From the NCBI GenBank assembly GCA_002730875.1, contig PCBI01000012.1:186001-250000 (forward strand): 64,000 nucleotides of DNA, in the 5' to 3' direction. The position numbers were made by a program, and so were the translations under genes. This document shows, piece after piece, positions 34,660 through 44,072 of this stretch. This stretch comes from Spirochaetaceae bacterium (GTDB lineage: Bacteria; Spirochaetota; Leptospiria; Leptospirales; Leptonemataceae). The notes beneath the pieces are model-generated. The model had not been told where the DNA came from. It ran no database searches and was given only the letters and a program-made list of their open reading frames with translations. Positions within the stretch are counted from its first letter, which is position 1. Each line of letters opens with the position of its first letter.

Positions 34660-35505
34660 ATGATAATCAACCATAACCTTTCAGCGATCAATTCCCATCG
34701 CACGCTGAAATTCCAGCACTGGGATGTTGACAAGAACATGGAAAAATTGTCCTCCGGGATGCGTATCAATCGCGCCGGGGACGATGCATCTGGCCTGGCA
34801 GTATCTGAAAAGATGCGCGCACAGATCAGTGGACTGAGACAGGCAGAAAGAAATGCCGAAGACGGAATGAGCATGATTCAGACCGCCGAAGGATATCTGG
34901 CCGAAGTGGCCGACGTTCTTCAGCGAATCCGAGTACTTTCCATTCAGTCTTCTAACGGCATCTACACCGCCCAGGATCGACAGATGATCCAGGTGGAGGT
35001 TTCTGCTCTGGTGGATGAAGTAGATCGAATCGCTTCGCAGGCACAGTTCAATACAATGAATCTGTTCCTGGGCGAATTCGCGCGGAATTCCCGACAGTCG
35101 TCCATGTGGTTTCACATCGGGCCCAACCAGCATCACCGAGAAAGAGTGTATATCCAGACAATGACTGCGAATGCCCTCAATCTCAAGCAAATTGACGGAA
35201 ACATCATGAGCATTTCCACAGCGGAAATGGCAAATGAAGCAATAGGCACCCTGGATGCCGCTCTTGATAGAATCAACAAGCAGCGAGCGGACATGGGAGC
35301 TTATTTCAACCGTCTGGAGCATGCTGCAAAAGGTCTGATGGTGGCCTACGAAAACACCCAGGCATCGGAAAGCCGTATTCGAGACGTGGATATGGCCGAA
35401 GAGGCAACGGACTTTACCAAGAACCAGATTCTGGTTCAAACAGGAACGGCAATGCTGTCGCAGGCGAATATTCGCCCGCAGTCGGTATTGCAACTACTGA
35501 GGTAA
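34660..35505 (+). CDS. flaB: Flagellin core protein FlaB (first copy)
   Basis: Spirochetal periplasmic-flagellum core filament protein, 281 aa. It has only the conserved N- and C-terminal D0/D1 domains: [18 protein letters not shown], the [20 protein letters not shown] signature (about 44-63) and a C-terminal [19 protein letters not shown] / [20 protein letters not shown] segment, ending in LQLLR. There is no variable D2/D3 insert, as expected for FlaB. No signal peptide; export is by the flagellar type III apparatus. A strong AAGGAGG ribosome-binding site precedes the start. It is followed by a paralogue 281 bp downstream. Confidence 0.97.
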   Translation: MIINHNLSAINSHRTLKFQHWDVDKNMEKLSSGMRINRAGDDASGLAVSEKMRAQISGLRQAERNAEDGMSMIQTAEGYLAEVADVLQRIRVLSIQSSNGIYTAQDRQMIQVEVSALVDEVDRIASQAQFNTMNLFLGEFARNSRQSSMWFHIGPNQHHRERVYIQTMTANALNLKQIDGNIMSISTAEMANEAIGTLDAALDRINKQRADMGAYFNRLEHAAKGLMVAYENTQASESRIRDVDMAEEATDFTKNQILVQTGTAMLSQANIRPQSVLQLLR

Positions 35506-35786
35506 GCGTTTTCAGCGCGAGGAGGAATTAGTTAAACTTGCATTCGTGTTTCTCCAGAAGGTGCGCCTGACGCCTCATGGCTTGCTTATTTCCGGTTTTT
35601 GAGAAACCGCCGGATTCGAACGAGCCCTGAAAATGTCGGGCGCACAAAGAGAAACTTTGTGATAGATACCTGGCTTCTTGTACACTGCAGCCGGCGGGTT
35701 TGCCGGTGCCATTCGGACGGAGTGTGCAATTGCATTCTCCCACCTGCTTCCTCAGAAATAGGTGATTAGAGGCAAAGGAGTGCAGG

Positions 35787-36632
35787 ATGATTATCAATCA
35801 CAACACGAGTGCTATCAACGCTCACAAGGCGTTGAAGTTTAACGTTTGGGAAACAGACAAATCTATGGAGAAGTTAAGCTCCGGCATGCGTATAAACAAT
35901 GCCGGTGATGACCCATCCGGATTGGCTGTTTCTGAAAAGATGCGGACACAGATCCAGGGCCTTCGCCAGGCGGAACGTAATACCGAAGACGGTATGAGTT
36001 TCATACAGACCACGGAGGGGTATCTGGCTCAGACCTCGGATATTATCCAGCGGATTCGCGTTCTTGCTGTTCAATCAGCAAACGGAATCTATTCGGCTCA
36101 AGATAGAGAGCTGATTCAGGTGGAAATATCCCAGCTAGTCGACGAGGTGGATCGTATCGCATCTCAGGCCGAGTTCAATCGATTCGACCTGCTCATGGGG
36201 CGTTTTGCGCCGGGATCTGTAAGAGGATCCATGTGGTTCCAGATGGGACCCAACCAGGGGCAGCGAGAACAGGCTTTCATCAGAACGATGACAGCGCGAG
36301 CGCTGGGACTGAGAGAAGCGGACAACCAGATCGTCACGGTTTCTACGCCGGGAGGCGCCAATGAAACCATTGGTCGAGCAGATGCTGCGCTTGAAGTGCT
36401 GATGAAACAAAGAGCCGATCTCGGAGCTTATTACAACCGTTTGGAGCATACGGCCAAAGGGCTGATGAACGCATACGAGAATGTGCAGGCTTCGGAAAGC
36501 CGTATTCGCGATGTGGATATGGCCGAGGAAATGGTTCAGCTGACTACCAATCAGATACTGACCCAATCCTCGATTGCGATGCTTTCACATGCTGGTGTAA
36601 GACCAGAAGGGATCTTGAATTTGCTGCGTTAA
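35787..36632 (+). CDS. flaB: Flagellin core protein FlaB (second copy)
   Basis: Same length (281 aa) and layout as the preceding gene. N-terminus [18 protein letters not shown], signature [21 protein letters not shown]-terminus [20 protein letters not shown] with a closing ILNLLR. The central part (about 125-200) differs most from the first copy. Spirochetes commonly assemble several FlaB isoforms in one filament. The gap of 281 bp between the copies suggests separate promoters. A strong rho-independent terminator lies about 190 bp beyond the stop. Confidence 0.97.
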   Translation: MIINHNTSAINAHKALKFNVWETDKSMEKLSSGMRINNAGDDPSGLAVSEKMRTQIQGLRQAERNTEDGMSFIQTTEGYLAQTSDIIQRIRVLAVQSANGIYSAQDRELIQVEISQLVDEVDRIASQAEFNRFDLLMGRFAPGSVRGSMWFQMGPNQGQREQAFIRTMTARALGLREADNQIVTVSTPGGANETIGRADAALEVLMKQRADLGAYYNRLEHTAKGLMNAYENVQASESRIRDVDMAEEMVQLTTNQILTQSSIAMLSHAGVRPEGILNLLR

Positions 36633-36820
36633 ACGTAGTTTGAGGTCCTGGTTTTTGCGTCTCGGCGCAGGCTGGCCCGAAGCTGAATTCATGCAAGGAT
36701 CGGAGGACTCCGGACCCATGCAACGGGGATTCATCTGAAGGGACGAGCGAAACCGGGATTTCGAATGCGTTAAAGGAGCAATTCCACCGGCGCATACACA
36801 AACTCAAATGTTCCCATCGG

Positions 36821-36850
36821 CCCGGGCGGCGTTGCCCGGGTCTTTTTTTT
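36821..36850 (+). terminator. Rho-independent terminator after the second flaB
   Basis: Stem CCCGGGC (36821-36827) / GCCCGGG (36834-36840), six-nt loop, followed by TCTTTTTTTT. Confidence 0.92.
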
Positions 36851-37228
36851 CGCCGATGGATTTGCTCTCTAATTGATTGGTATTTTCGAATAGTTCCGTT
36901 AATGTTTTGGTCGAATCCGGGCCAATAATTCGGCAACTTTCTGATTCATGGGACGATGTGTTTCTATTTGATCTGCTCCGGTTTTGCCGACTCCCTGGCT
37001 GTTTTCAGGTCAGTTCGCCGGGGCCGAGGCATGAAGATTCCAGGGGCCTCTTGCCATCGAATGAGGCTTCACGGCTCCATACAGAATCTGAAATGGGTCA
37101 TTCCTGACAGGGTTCCGGTTGCTTATCGAGTAAACAATTCAGGTAACGGACTGCGAGGGACAAAGCCCTTGGTCCTGGACCTTATCAGCTTTCATTGACT
37201 CTGGCTGCGGGCCCTAACTGTTTGGGAC
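36851..37228. other. Intergenic region between flaB terminator and cNMP-binding gene
   Basis: About 380 bp without a supportable gene. It must hold the promoter of the 37229 gene. No tRNA or structured RNA recognised. Confidence 0.4.
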
Positions 37229-37882
37229 ATGCTGATGCAAATTGTGGCCTGGACCGCCTCTCTATTTGTTTTTCTATCCTTCTTTATGAAGACCATGATT
37301 CCGCTACGGATCATGGCCATTGTAAGCAATCTGACATTCATTGCCTATGCCCTGCTCGGAATACAGGAGGGTGTGTTTGATAAGGTGGCCGCTATCTTTG
37401 TTCTGCATTGCCTTCTTCTTCCGCTGAACGTAGTTCGCCTCTATCAAATGAAGTCTCTCATACGGGAGGTTAAACATGCAGCGGATTCCGACGAGGGCGT
37501 AAAGTTCCTAATCCCGCATATGACCAAACGAAATTATCCGGCCGGTCATGTCCTGTTTCGTCAGGGCGATCCGGCAGACGGAATTTTCTTTATACAGGAA
37601 GGCTCAGTGAAGCTACCGGAATTCGGAAAGACCATGGCCGAAGGCGCCGTTTTTGGGGAAGTGGGGATTTTCTCCCCGGACAATCAACGGGCCGGTACAG
37701 TTGTTTGCGATGAAGACTGCACTGTATACGAGATATCCAGGGACAAGGTTCTGCAGCTCTATTATCAGAATCCGGAGTTTGCTTTTTACATGATGCGTTC
37801 CGTGGCCCGAATTGTACAGGATAACACGGAAATCCTAGCTCGCGCAAGTAAGACTGCCGAAGCTTCCCCGGCGCAATCCTGA
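37229..37882 (+). CDS. Membrane-anchored cyclic-nucleotide-binding protein
   Basis: A 217-aa protein with three predicted membrane helices (about 5-20, 28-46, 52-68) and a C-terminal cNMP-binding domain (about 95-205). The binding cassette is recognisable as VLFRQGDPADGIFFIQEGSV followed by FGEVGIFSPDNQRAGTVV, keeping the Glu and Arg of the phosphate-binding cassette. There is no DNA-binding helix-turn-helix, so it is a membrane sensor rather than a CRP-type regulator. It may respond to the product of the class III cyclase encoded at 17335; that link is inference. Downstream is an 8-bp tandem repeat. Confidence 0.85.
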   Translation: MLMQIVAWTASLFVFLSFFMKTMIPLRIMAIVSNLTFIAYALLGIQEGVFDKVAAIFVLHCLLLPLNVVRLYQMKSLIREVKHAADSDEGVKFLIPHMTKRNYPAGHVLFRQGDPADGIFFIQEGSVKLPEFGKTMAEGAVFGEVGIFSPDNQRAGTVVCDEDCTVYEISRDKVLQLYYQNPEFAFYMMRSVARIVQDNTEILARASKTAEASPAQS

Positions 37883-37980
37883 GGTAAGGAGCGAGCTAAC
37901 ATCGGGTTGGTGCGTAGGTTGCGTCTATTCGCGGGCCGGGGCGAAAAAGTCTGTATCCGGCCGGAATTCCGGCAGTCTCT

Positions 37981-38034
37981 CAGGCATTCAGGCATTCAGG
38001 CATTCAGGCATTCAGGCATTCAGGCATTCAGGCG
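37981..38034. repeat. Six tandem copies of CAGGCATT plus a partial copy
   Basis: Six perfect 8-bp units span 37981-38028, followed by a partial CAGGCG. The array lies between convergent genes (37229-37882 plus; 38038-38715 minus), ending 4 bp before the stop of the membrane gene. Eight is not a multiple of three, so copy-number change would shift any frame read through it. No open frame with clear coding character crosses it. Confidence 0.95.
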
Positions 38035-38037
38035 TCA

Positions 38038-38715
38038 TCAAAACCACTCGTTAGCAATCCAGGTTCGCAATGCGAAAAGTGCCGGAAGCACAAGAATATA
38101 AGCCAGCGGCGCCAGCGCCAGAATCATGAAATTCTCCGTGAATACGGCATCCGGATTGGCTTCGCCATTCTTGATTGCTGTAATGAATCCAATCTTTTGC
38201 CAGACAGAAAGCGCGAGGGCCAATCCCATGTAGACGACGGTGTCCCATCGTCCCTCTGGCTGTTGCTCCAGGCAGGCCATGACGAACCCTCCCACTGATC
38301 CCAGGAAGAGCAAGACGAACAATAACACTCCCAGCAAGCCAAATTCGGACCAGGCTGATGTGCCAGCGATCCCGGTTCCAAAAAGGAAATACAATGCGAA
38401 ACCGATCATAAGGCTGCCGGTTTCAATCAGCGCTTCGTCCAGGAAGAAGGCCCAGAGAGAGCCATCGCTTTCCGACTGCTTAAAGGCCAGAACCAGAATT
38501 CGCGCCAGGGGTAGAGCTAGAAGGACCCAGTTGCGGCCCATGCCCTGCAAAATGACAGGTACGTATATGTATATGTTCATCGTGGCCAGAAGCCAGCCGC
38601 CGAAGATGATCCATTGCGCGTAATCGGAATCCAGCTCCAGAGCGGACCAGGCTCCCAGAAAGGGCAGGGCGGCAACGTAGCCGGCTTCAATCCACTGTAT
38701 CCATTTTCGTGGCAC
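38038..38715 (-). CDS. Polytopic membrane protein of unknown function, 225 aa
   Basis: No family recognised. About six or seven hydrophobic segments are visible, for example GYVAALPFLGAWSAL, WIIFGGWLLATMNIYIYVPVI, NWVLLALPLARILVLAF, ALIETGSLMIGFALYFLFG, FGLLGVLLFVLLFLGSVGGF and FMILALAPLAYILVLPALF. Loops are short with few conserved-looking charged residues. The strong hydrophobicity pattern across a 678-bp frame supports it as a real gene. Its 3' end abuts the CAGGCATT array. The lipoprotein hydrolase at 38783-39781 lies upstream on the same strand with a 67-bp gap, so they could be co-transcribed. Confidence 0.7.
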   Translation of the reverse strand: MPRKWIQWIEAGYVAALPFLGAWSALELDSDYAQWIIFGGWLLATMNIYIYVPVILQGMGRNWVLLALPLARILVLAFKQSESDGSLWAFFLDEALIETGSLMIGFALYFLFGTGIAGTSAWSEFGLLGVLLFVLLFLGSVGGFVMACLEQQPEGRWDTVVYMGLALALSVWQKIGFITAIKNGEANPDAVFTENFMILALAPLAYILVLPALFALRTWIANEWF

Positions 38716-38782
38716 GGCTTCTAAGATCCTAATGCTACCGGCAGTCCATCTAGAACGAATCTGGCCTGAAGCTCGCCCGGGC

Positions 38783-39781
38783 TTATCTTTCCCGATGGGC
38801 CTTGAAGAACTCGGCGATGGTTTTTGTGCTCCATTCTGGATTCAAGGTCAGCATGTTGTGTCCCATTTTCGGGGCCAGGGTGTGCTTCGTTTGCTGTGGC
38901 AATCTGGGCAAATGGTACTCTTTCTGAAAATCGTATCCGAATACGCTACATTCGCTACTAATCATCAGGAGCGGTCCCTTGTAGCGTTGGGAACCTTCTG
39001 TCAGGTCCAGAGGAAATGATCCTGGATCATCCATAACGGATGCCAGTAGAGTGTCGAATGCCTGGTATCCGCCTCGCACAAACGAACCTTCGGGCAGGGA
39101 TTCGCCTTCGCATTGATAGGGAGGCCCCGAGGCACCGCCATTCAGAATGTCTGTCATTACGTAGTCGGTGGGTTCATGTCCGTCCTCTTCTGCGATGAAG
39201 GGAACGGCCAGAAATGCGGGGATGAATTTTAGCATGGCCCAGAAAGACTGATGCTCTTTCATTCGCTTTACGAACTCCACAGCCGATTCCGGATACAGCA
39301 TCCCCGGTTCAATCACTACCGCTGCCTTGATCATTTCCGGGTGTTGTCCCAGGTAGGCAACGAGCAGCATACCTCCCCAGGAGTGGCCTACGATTCGGAT
39401 GGGGCTGCCCTGTCCGATGTGTTTTACCATTGAATGGAGATCCGCCAGGTGCTGTTCCACGGTAAGTTGATCGGTGGGCGCTCTAGGGCTCAGTCCCGAG
39501 CCCCGTTGATCATAGAGTATTACTTGATAGTTTTCTGCGAGGGCCTTCATGGGACGCAAATACTCCAAATCGCCGCCCGGGCCGCCATGAATGAACAGAA
39601 CTGGCGGATTGGTTTCGGAGCCATAGACAACTGTATGAAACGGAAATCCGTCGATTTCCGTTCGCGGTAGCGCGGAGTCAAATTCGGTGGTTCTGGGAAC
39701 TCCGGTGCAGCCCAGGGCCAGTCCCAAAAGCGACAGCACTCCGGTTAATCTGGCAATTTCTGTCATCCATTTTCGCATCAT
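38783..39781 (-). CDS. Alpha/beta-hydrolase lipoprotein (proline iminopeptidase-like)
   Basis: About 332 aa from the ATG at 39781. The N-terminus (MMRKWMTEIARLTGVLSLLGLALGC) is a lipoprotein signal with lipobox LALGC, so the enzyme should be anchored in the envelope. The alpha/beta-hydrolase motifs are FIHGGPGGDLEYL (HGGPGG oxyanion loop), YDQRGSGLSPR and GHSWGGMLL with the nucleophile Ser; the late GHNML supplies the catalytic His. HGGPGG plus DQRGSG is typical of proline iminopeptidases. A longer start at 39823 with GGAAG upstream is possible but would give an unusually long signal n-region. Confidence 0.85.
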   Translation of the reverse strand: MMRKWMTEIARLTGVLSLLGLALGCTGVPRTTEFDSALPRTEIDGFPFHTVVYGSETNPPVLFIHGGPGGDLEYLRPMKALAENYQVILYDQRGSGLSPRAPTDQLTVEQHLADLHSMVKHIGQGSPIRIVGHSWGGMLLVAYLGQHPEMIKAAVVIEPGMLYPESAVEFVKRMKEHQSFWAMLKFIPAFLAVPFIAEEDGHEPTDYVMTDILNGGASGPPYQCEGESLPEGSFVRGGYQAFDTLLASVMDDPGSFPLDLTEGSQRYKGPLLMISSECSVFGYDFQKEYHLPRLPQQTKHTLAPKMGHNMLTLNPEWSTKTIAEFFKAHRER

Positions 39782-39981
39782 TGGGCAAATGGAATAGTCG
39801 GCCTGATCCAGGTCAACTCGCATAGAACTTCCGTGGCCTGTTTCCTGTAAAAGATCGGCTGTGCTTAAAACGAATAGATACTATGAGATATGTAATAAAT
39901 CAGATAGAATTTCGCTGAAAGATATATGTTGTGCGTGAGTCGGCGCTCGTCCGGGCGGGCTCAGCGCCACGCAATCAAGGC

Positions 39982-41466
39982 TTAGTTGGCGCTATCGGTG
40001 GATACTCGGAAGAAGTATGGTCTGGAATACAGATGCCACTGTCTGTATTGAATAAAGTTACCGTTGGACGAATGGTTCTTTATCTTGCCTTCTTTGATCT
40101 TATGCGACGTCTCATTCATACGGCTAATCGCATTCTTTATGGAAGCTCGATAGCTCTCGGCTTTCTTATGCGCCAGTTGCGCCAGTTCCTGCGGGGCTCG
40201 AACCGCTTCGGTAGCGGTGTCTTCCTGCAGCAGGTCTGGATTGGCTTCCAATTCTCGCAGTCGGGCCAGGGCTTCGTCGTAGTCGCTCCGTGCTTCTCGA
40301 TACAACGGATCCTCCAGGCATTCCTTGCACAAAGGCGCAAGATAGGGATCAATGAGAGTCATGCGTACCTGGAGGGTGACCGGATAATCCGTATCAGGTC
40401 GTCGCTTCAGCTCAATGGACTGGGGGATGGCATCTCGGTCAGTGTAGTTCTTAATGTGCGCAACGATACGAGTTTTGGGTTCCGGATCTTCCGCTTCTTC
40501 CACCGTAACCGAAGTTGCATTGGGCAGGATTAGAAAGCGGCGGGCTTTCTTTTGTTCGGTAATCCTTTCAAAGCGAAAACTGCTGAAGTTGAGCGGCGCT
40601 CGGCCCAGGATTTCTCCTTTGTGGTCCCGGAGTAACACTTCATGCTCCAGGATCTTGCCGTCCCGAATTGCCTGGGGGACGTTCAGGCCAGCCCTGGAAT
40701 AGTCCACTTCTACAAGCGCTACCGGCTGACCTTCGTCGTCGGTATGAATGCGAAGTCGTCCTTCTTTGTCCGGATCCACAGGTCCTACGACTATGCGATT
40801 CAGATCGATGACCGGCGAATGAGGCCTGTCGCGCAGAATTAACTCTTGTTTGCCGTCGCCTTCGCCATAGATTAAAGAATGGGCTCTGGAAAGCTCTTTC
40901 TTTGTTAGGCCCGGCGGTGTGGATTTAAGATTGGCGATAAAGCGCGAAGAGTTCGGGTCCGCCAGGGCACTGGAGACCGGCCTGCGTATGATTTCCGGTT
41001 TCTGTTCTTTCGTTTCGTCGGCGGGTTTCTCTACTTCCGGCTCTGTTTTTACTTCTGGCTCGTTGGTTTCGGATTTCTCCGGCTGAACCGTCTTCTTTTC
41101 GGTGGTCTCCCTTTTTGGAGGTTCTTTTCGGGTGTCCACGGCAGGTTTGGGGCGTGGTTCTTTCACTGGTTCCCTTTTGGCTGGCGTGGGTTCCTGTTTC
41201 TTTTCCCGCTTTTTCTCTTCCAGGGTCTCCACGCGATCGCCATAGATAACTCGAATCACCTGACTCTTGCGAATGGTGATCGCCGCGCCCTGGTCCTTTT
41301 GAATCCGCAACATGTAGGGATTCTGGTCATAGACAACGCCTTCGATGATTACGCCATTCTTGAGTATTACGGTATCTGCGTGCAGGGCGCCGGCTATGAA
41401 AGTGAGAAAGGCGGCCAGAAATAGCCGCCTCTCAAAAAGGGGTTTGATTACGTTGGCAACTCGCAT
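39982..41466 (-). CDS. Exported protein of unknown family, paralogue of the adjacent gene (494 aa)
   Basis: N-terminal signal peptide (RRLFLAAFLTFIAGALHA, AxA cleavage) followed by an SH3-like ILKNGVIIEGVVYDQNPYML patch. Residues about 85-165 are a Pro/Lys/Glu-rich linker. The C-terminal half (about 220-490) is homologous to the protein encoded at 41478: both have GxPVAL(V/L)E(V/L)DY...GLNV..I..GKILEH and LGRAP(L/I)NF, and end near Y(R)xWxL...P.(Y)F. Four Cys-containing residues are few, so no metal centre is evident. It lies 11 bp downstream of the paralogue and is probably co-transcribed. Function unknown; an envelope structural or binding role is a guess. Confidence 0.75.
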   Translation of the reverse strand: MRVANVIKPLFERRLFLAAFLTFIAGALHADTVILKNGVIIEGVVYDQNPYMLRIQKDQGAAITIRKSQVIRVIYGDRVETLEEKKREKKQEPTPAKREPVKEPRPKPAVDTRKEPPKRETTEKKTVQPEKSETNEPEVKTEPEVEKPADETKEQKPEIIRRPVSSALADPNSSRFIANLKSTPPGLTKKELSRAHSLIYGEGDGKQELILRDRPHSPVIDLNRIVVGPVDPDKEGRLRIHTDDEGQPVALVEVDYSRAGLNVPQAIRDGKILEHEVLLRDHKGEILGRAPLNFSSFRFERITEQKKARRFLILPNATSVTVEEAEDPEPKTRIVAHIKNYTDRDAIPQSIELKRRPDTDYPVTLQVRMTLIDPYLAPLCKECLEDPLYREARSDYDEALARLRELEANPDLLQEDTATEAVRAPQELAQLAHKKAESYRASIKNAISRMNETSHKIKEGKIKNHSSNGNFIQYRQWHLYSRPYFFRVSTDSAN

Positions 41467-41477
41467 GTAGGGGGCGA

Positions 41478-42590
41478 TTAGTTGGATTGCATTTCCTCCG
41501 GGTCGCTACTATCGGCAGATTCGGTATTGTCACCGGGATCTGCCGAGTCTTTCCCGGAATCGAGGTCTTCCATGTAGCTGTCGCTACCTTCCTCGACCCC
41601 TGGCTGGACTGGCTGGCTGCTTTCGTTCTTGATCTGAAAATAGCGCGGTACCGTCAGCAGTTTCCATTCGCGGTAATGCAGGTAGTCGCCGCCTCGGGCG
41701 GTGTAGTTAACGTATGGATCGTTATCTTCATTATTGGTAGGGCGCTTGTTCAGTTTTTTGATTTCACGCTGGATCCCTTCCTTGTATTCTTCTACAGGCT
41801 TCTTTAGGCGAAATACCAGAGCATCCGACTCAAGGGCCACCACTTCAGCTTCGTTTCCTTCGCCGCTTCGCTGCAGAGTCTTGTTAACTTTGTCCTCGAT
41901 TTCTGTAAGAGTTTCCTGGTTGTCTTTCTCGATTTGCTTGAAGGCCACCTTTTCCACGGAGGGACAGTCCTTGTCGCCGGAAGCGCAAAGCTCCGAGTAG
42001 AACGGCTGAATATACACCAGTTCCAGATAAATGGAGACAGTGCTGCCGCTGGCAGGGGATCGCTTGAGTTCTACGTACTGAGGTACACGAGCGCCATCTT
42101 CGTAAACTTTCAGCCGCGCTCGTCTTTCCAGTGGTTGAGGTTCCGGTCGATCGGATTTGTCGTATTCCACTTCGGAGCCAGAATCTGTGAAGAGCAGCTT
42201 CTGCGACTGCACCGAAGATGTGATTTCTTCTACTTCAAAGGCGATGAAGTTGATGGGGGCCCGGCCTATTTCGCGACCCTGTGCATCCATAATTACAATG
42301 TTGTGCTCCAGAATCTTCCCGTTCTTGATCTCCTGGATAACATTCAAACCGGAATTCTTGTAATCCAGCTCCAGCAATGCCACCGGGTTTCCCTCGCTGT
42401 TCTTTCGGATTTCAATGATCTGGCTGTTATTATTGGCGGCTCCAAGCGGTTGCATGCCAATGTTGTTAAGGTTGATTTCCGAACTATAGTCCGGGTAATC
42501 CTTTATTATGTCCGGGCCTTTAGTCTGGCAATTTAGAGCCAGTCCCGCCACGGAAACTGCCGCGATGGCAAAAATCTTGATACGATTCAT
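41478..42590 (-). CDS. Lipoprotein of unknown family, paralogue of the adjacent gene (370 aa)
   Basis: N-terminal signal with lipobox LALNC (Cys21), so a lipid-anchored envelope protein. The core (about 60-330) matches the neighbour: NPVALLELDYKNSGLNVIQE, GKILEHNIVIMDAQGREIG and RAPINF, then VPQYVELKRSP and a helical segment, closing with DYLHYREWKLLTVPRYFQI. The last 45 residues are an acidic Asp/Ser-rich tail. A ribosome-binding AGCAGG lies near the ATG. First gene of a two-gene operon with 39982. I do not recognise the family. Confidence 0.75.
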   Translation of the reverse strand: MNRIKIFAIAAVSVAGLALNCQTKGPDIIKDYPDYSSEINLNNIGMQPLGAANNNSQIIEIRKNSEGNPVALLELDYKNSGLNVIQEIKNGKILEHNIVIMDAQGREIGRAPINFIAFEVEEITSSVQSQKLLFTDSGSEVEYDKSDRPEPQPLERRARLKVYEDGARVPQYVELKRSPASGSTVSIYLELVYIQPFYSELCASGDKDCPSVEKVAFKQIEKDNQETLTEIEDKVNKTLQRSGEGNEAEVVALESDALVFRLKKPVEEYKEGIQREIKKLNKRPTNNEDNDPYVNYTARGGDYLHYREWKLLTVPRYFQIKNESSQPVQPGVEEGSDSYMEDLDSGKDSADPGDNTESADSSDPEEMQSN

Positions 42591-42931
42591 GGGATACCTG
42601 CTAGAGTAGGAGCGATACTACTACGAATTTAAAACGAGAGGAAAGTCCGGTCCGGTTGGGGGTCAAGGAAAATCCGGCCGCCTTTTCGCCGATTCGCTGC
42701 TAGATTGGATGCCTAAAAACCAGGCAAAAGTAAGCTACCGGAGGCCGGCCACCCGAGTCAGAAAGGGAATTCTTAAATCAAGACGGCAAAGAACAGCGCG
42801 AAAACCCTGCCTGACCTCGCGAAGTAGTCCGGCCCCAATCTCGGCATTTCTTGTCCAGGTCTGGAATCAATCCGTTCGTCCGTTGGCAATGCGGGTTGGG
42901 CTCTTCCAGGGCTGAACGCTCCCAGAGAGCT
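42591..42931. other. Intergenic region between two minus-strand genes
   Basis: About 340 bp. The promoter of the lipoprotein operon should be near 42600-42660. A plus-strand frame (42709-42915) is strongly basic, lacks a ribosome-binding site and has no recognisable domain, so I do not call it. Confidence 0.4.
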
Positions 42932-43828
42932 CTAAACCCTGCCGAAAAACTCGATGAGATGGTTTGCCAGAAGCTCGCCTTGATCCTCCTGAAGAAAATG
43001 TCCTGCATTGGGAATCGTAACATGATTCTGACCTTTCGCGCCGGGGACTTTTCGCCTGAAGATGGCATCTACGCCTCGCGTTATTGGATCGGAATCGCTA
43101 AACGTACACAGAAAAGGTTTTTCCCAGGCCTGGAGAACCTCCCACGCTTTTCGATTCGCGGGAGCCGCTGGATCGTTCGGTTCCACCGGGACCAGCGCCG
43201 GAAAAATGCGAGCTCCGGCTTTATAGGATTCGTCGGGGAACGGCGCTTCGTAGCCTTTCAGGATTTCCGGGCCGGGCTTCTGAAAGCATCCGTTGCCTAT
43301 AATACGGCCTACCGGAAGCTTTTTTACTTTTTGCGAAAAATCTCTCCATTGAAAGAAGGCCTCGCCGGGCTTCTGGTCCCCGGTAGGCAGAAATGTGTTC
43401 CCGGCGGCGAGCTTCTCGAATCGGTGCTTCTCTTCGGCAGCTATGCGAAGACCCAGCAAACCGCCCCAGTCCTGACAGAACAGATTGATGTTTTTTAGAT
43501 CCAGCTCCAGGATGAGCTTCTTAAGCCAGTCAATATGAGCCTGGTAGCTGTAATCTGTGGCGATTACGGGTTTGTCGGACTTACCAAAGCCGATTAAATC
43601 GGGGGCGATCACTCTAAAGCCCGCCTGAGCCAGGGGCGGAATCATCGTTCTGTAGAGATAGGACCAGCTGGGCTCGCCATGGAGCAGTAACGCCAGGGGG
43701 CCCGACTTGTTTCCTTCGTCCACGTAATGCATTCGCATGCCGGACCTGTCCACATCAACATAGTTGGGGGAAAACGGATAATCCACCAGGTTCTGAAATG
43801 CTTCGTCGGGCGTGCGCTTGAATTCCAT
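42932..43828 (-). CDS. Haloalkane dehalogenase (HLD-I type alpha/beta-hydrolase)
   Basis: Hydrolyses carbon-halogen bonds of alkyl halides to alcohol and halide. The 298-aa protein follows the DhlA-like layout: HGEPSW (His50-Gly-Glu52-Pro, oxyanion loop), FCQDWGG with nucleophile Asp120 and halide-binding Trp121, a cap-domain Trp161 (FFQWRDF) as the second halide stabiliser, SDSDPITRG supplying the catalytic acid, and NAGHFLQED with His277. All expected positions are filled, so it is probably active, though natural substrates of such enzymes are often unclear. ATG at 43828. Neighbours give no pathway context. Confidence 0.92.
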   Translation of the reverse strand: MEFKRTPDEAFQNLVDYPFSPNYVDVDRSGMRMHYVDEGNKSGPLALLLHGEPSWSYLYRTMIPPLAQAGFRVIAPDLIGFGKSDKPVIATDYSYQAHIDWLKKLILELDLKNINLFCQDWGGLLGLRIAAEEKHRFEKLAAGNTFLPTGDQKPGEAFFQWRDFSQKVKKLPVGRIIGNGCFQKPGPEILKGYEAPFPDESYKAGARIFPALVPVEPNDPAAPANRKAWEVLQAWEKPFLCTFSDSDPITRGVDAIFRRKVPGAKGQNHVTIPNAGHFLQEDQGELLANHLIEFFGRV

Positions 43829-44072
43829 ACCCGATAATCAGCTCTGGCGATCAGAATGCAAAAGGAAAAACAAGTCCCCTGGCGAATTGTCCCCCAGAAG
43901 GCCAGCCCCGATGGCACGGCCTCCTGGAACCGTTGCCAGCCTCAATCCGGCCCGAAGTCGTTGTGCACGGCCTCGAATAGAGCCAGAGTCAGGGAGTCTG
44001 TGCCTGCCTCATGGGAACGGAAAGACGGTTCTTCAGCGTTGACACCTGAAGGCCAGCGCATGCCTTGAACCG

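Noticed and set aside
36905-36950. tRNA-like GGTCGAATCC segment
   Set aside because: It resembles a T-loop but no acceptor, D or anticodon stem can be paired around it.
42709-42915. Basic 68-codon plus-strand frame
   Set aside because: No ribosome-binding site, no motif, and composition typical of non-coding reading.
43856-44068. 70-codon plus-strand frame before the ABC-F gene
   Set aside because: No family resemblance, no ribosome-binding site and low-complexity composition.
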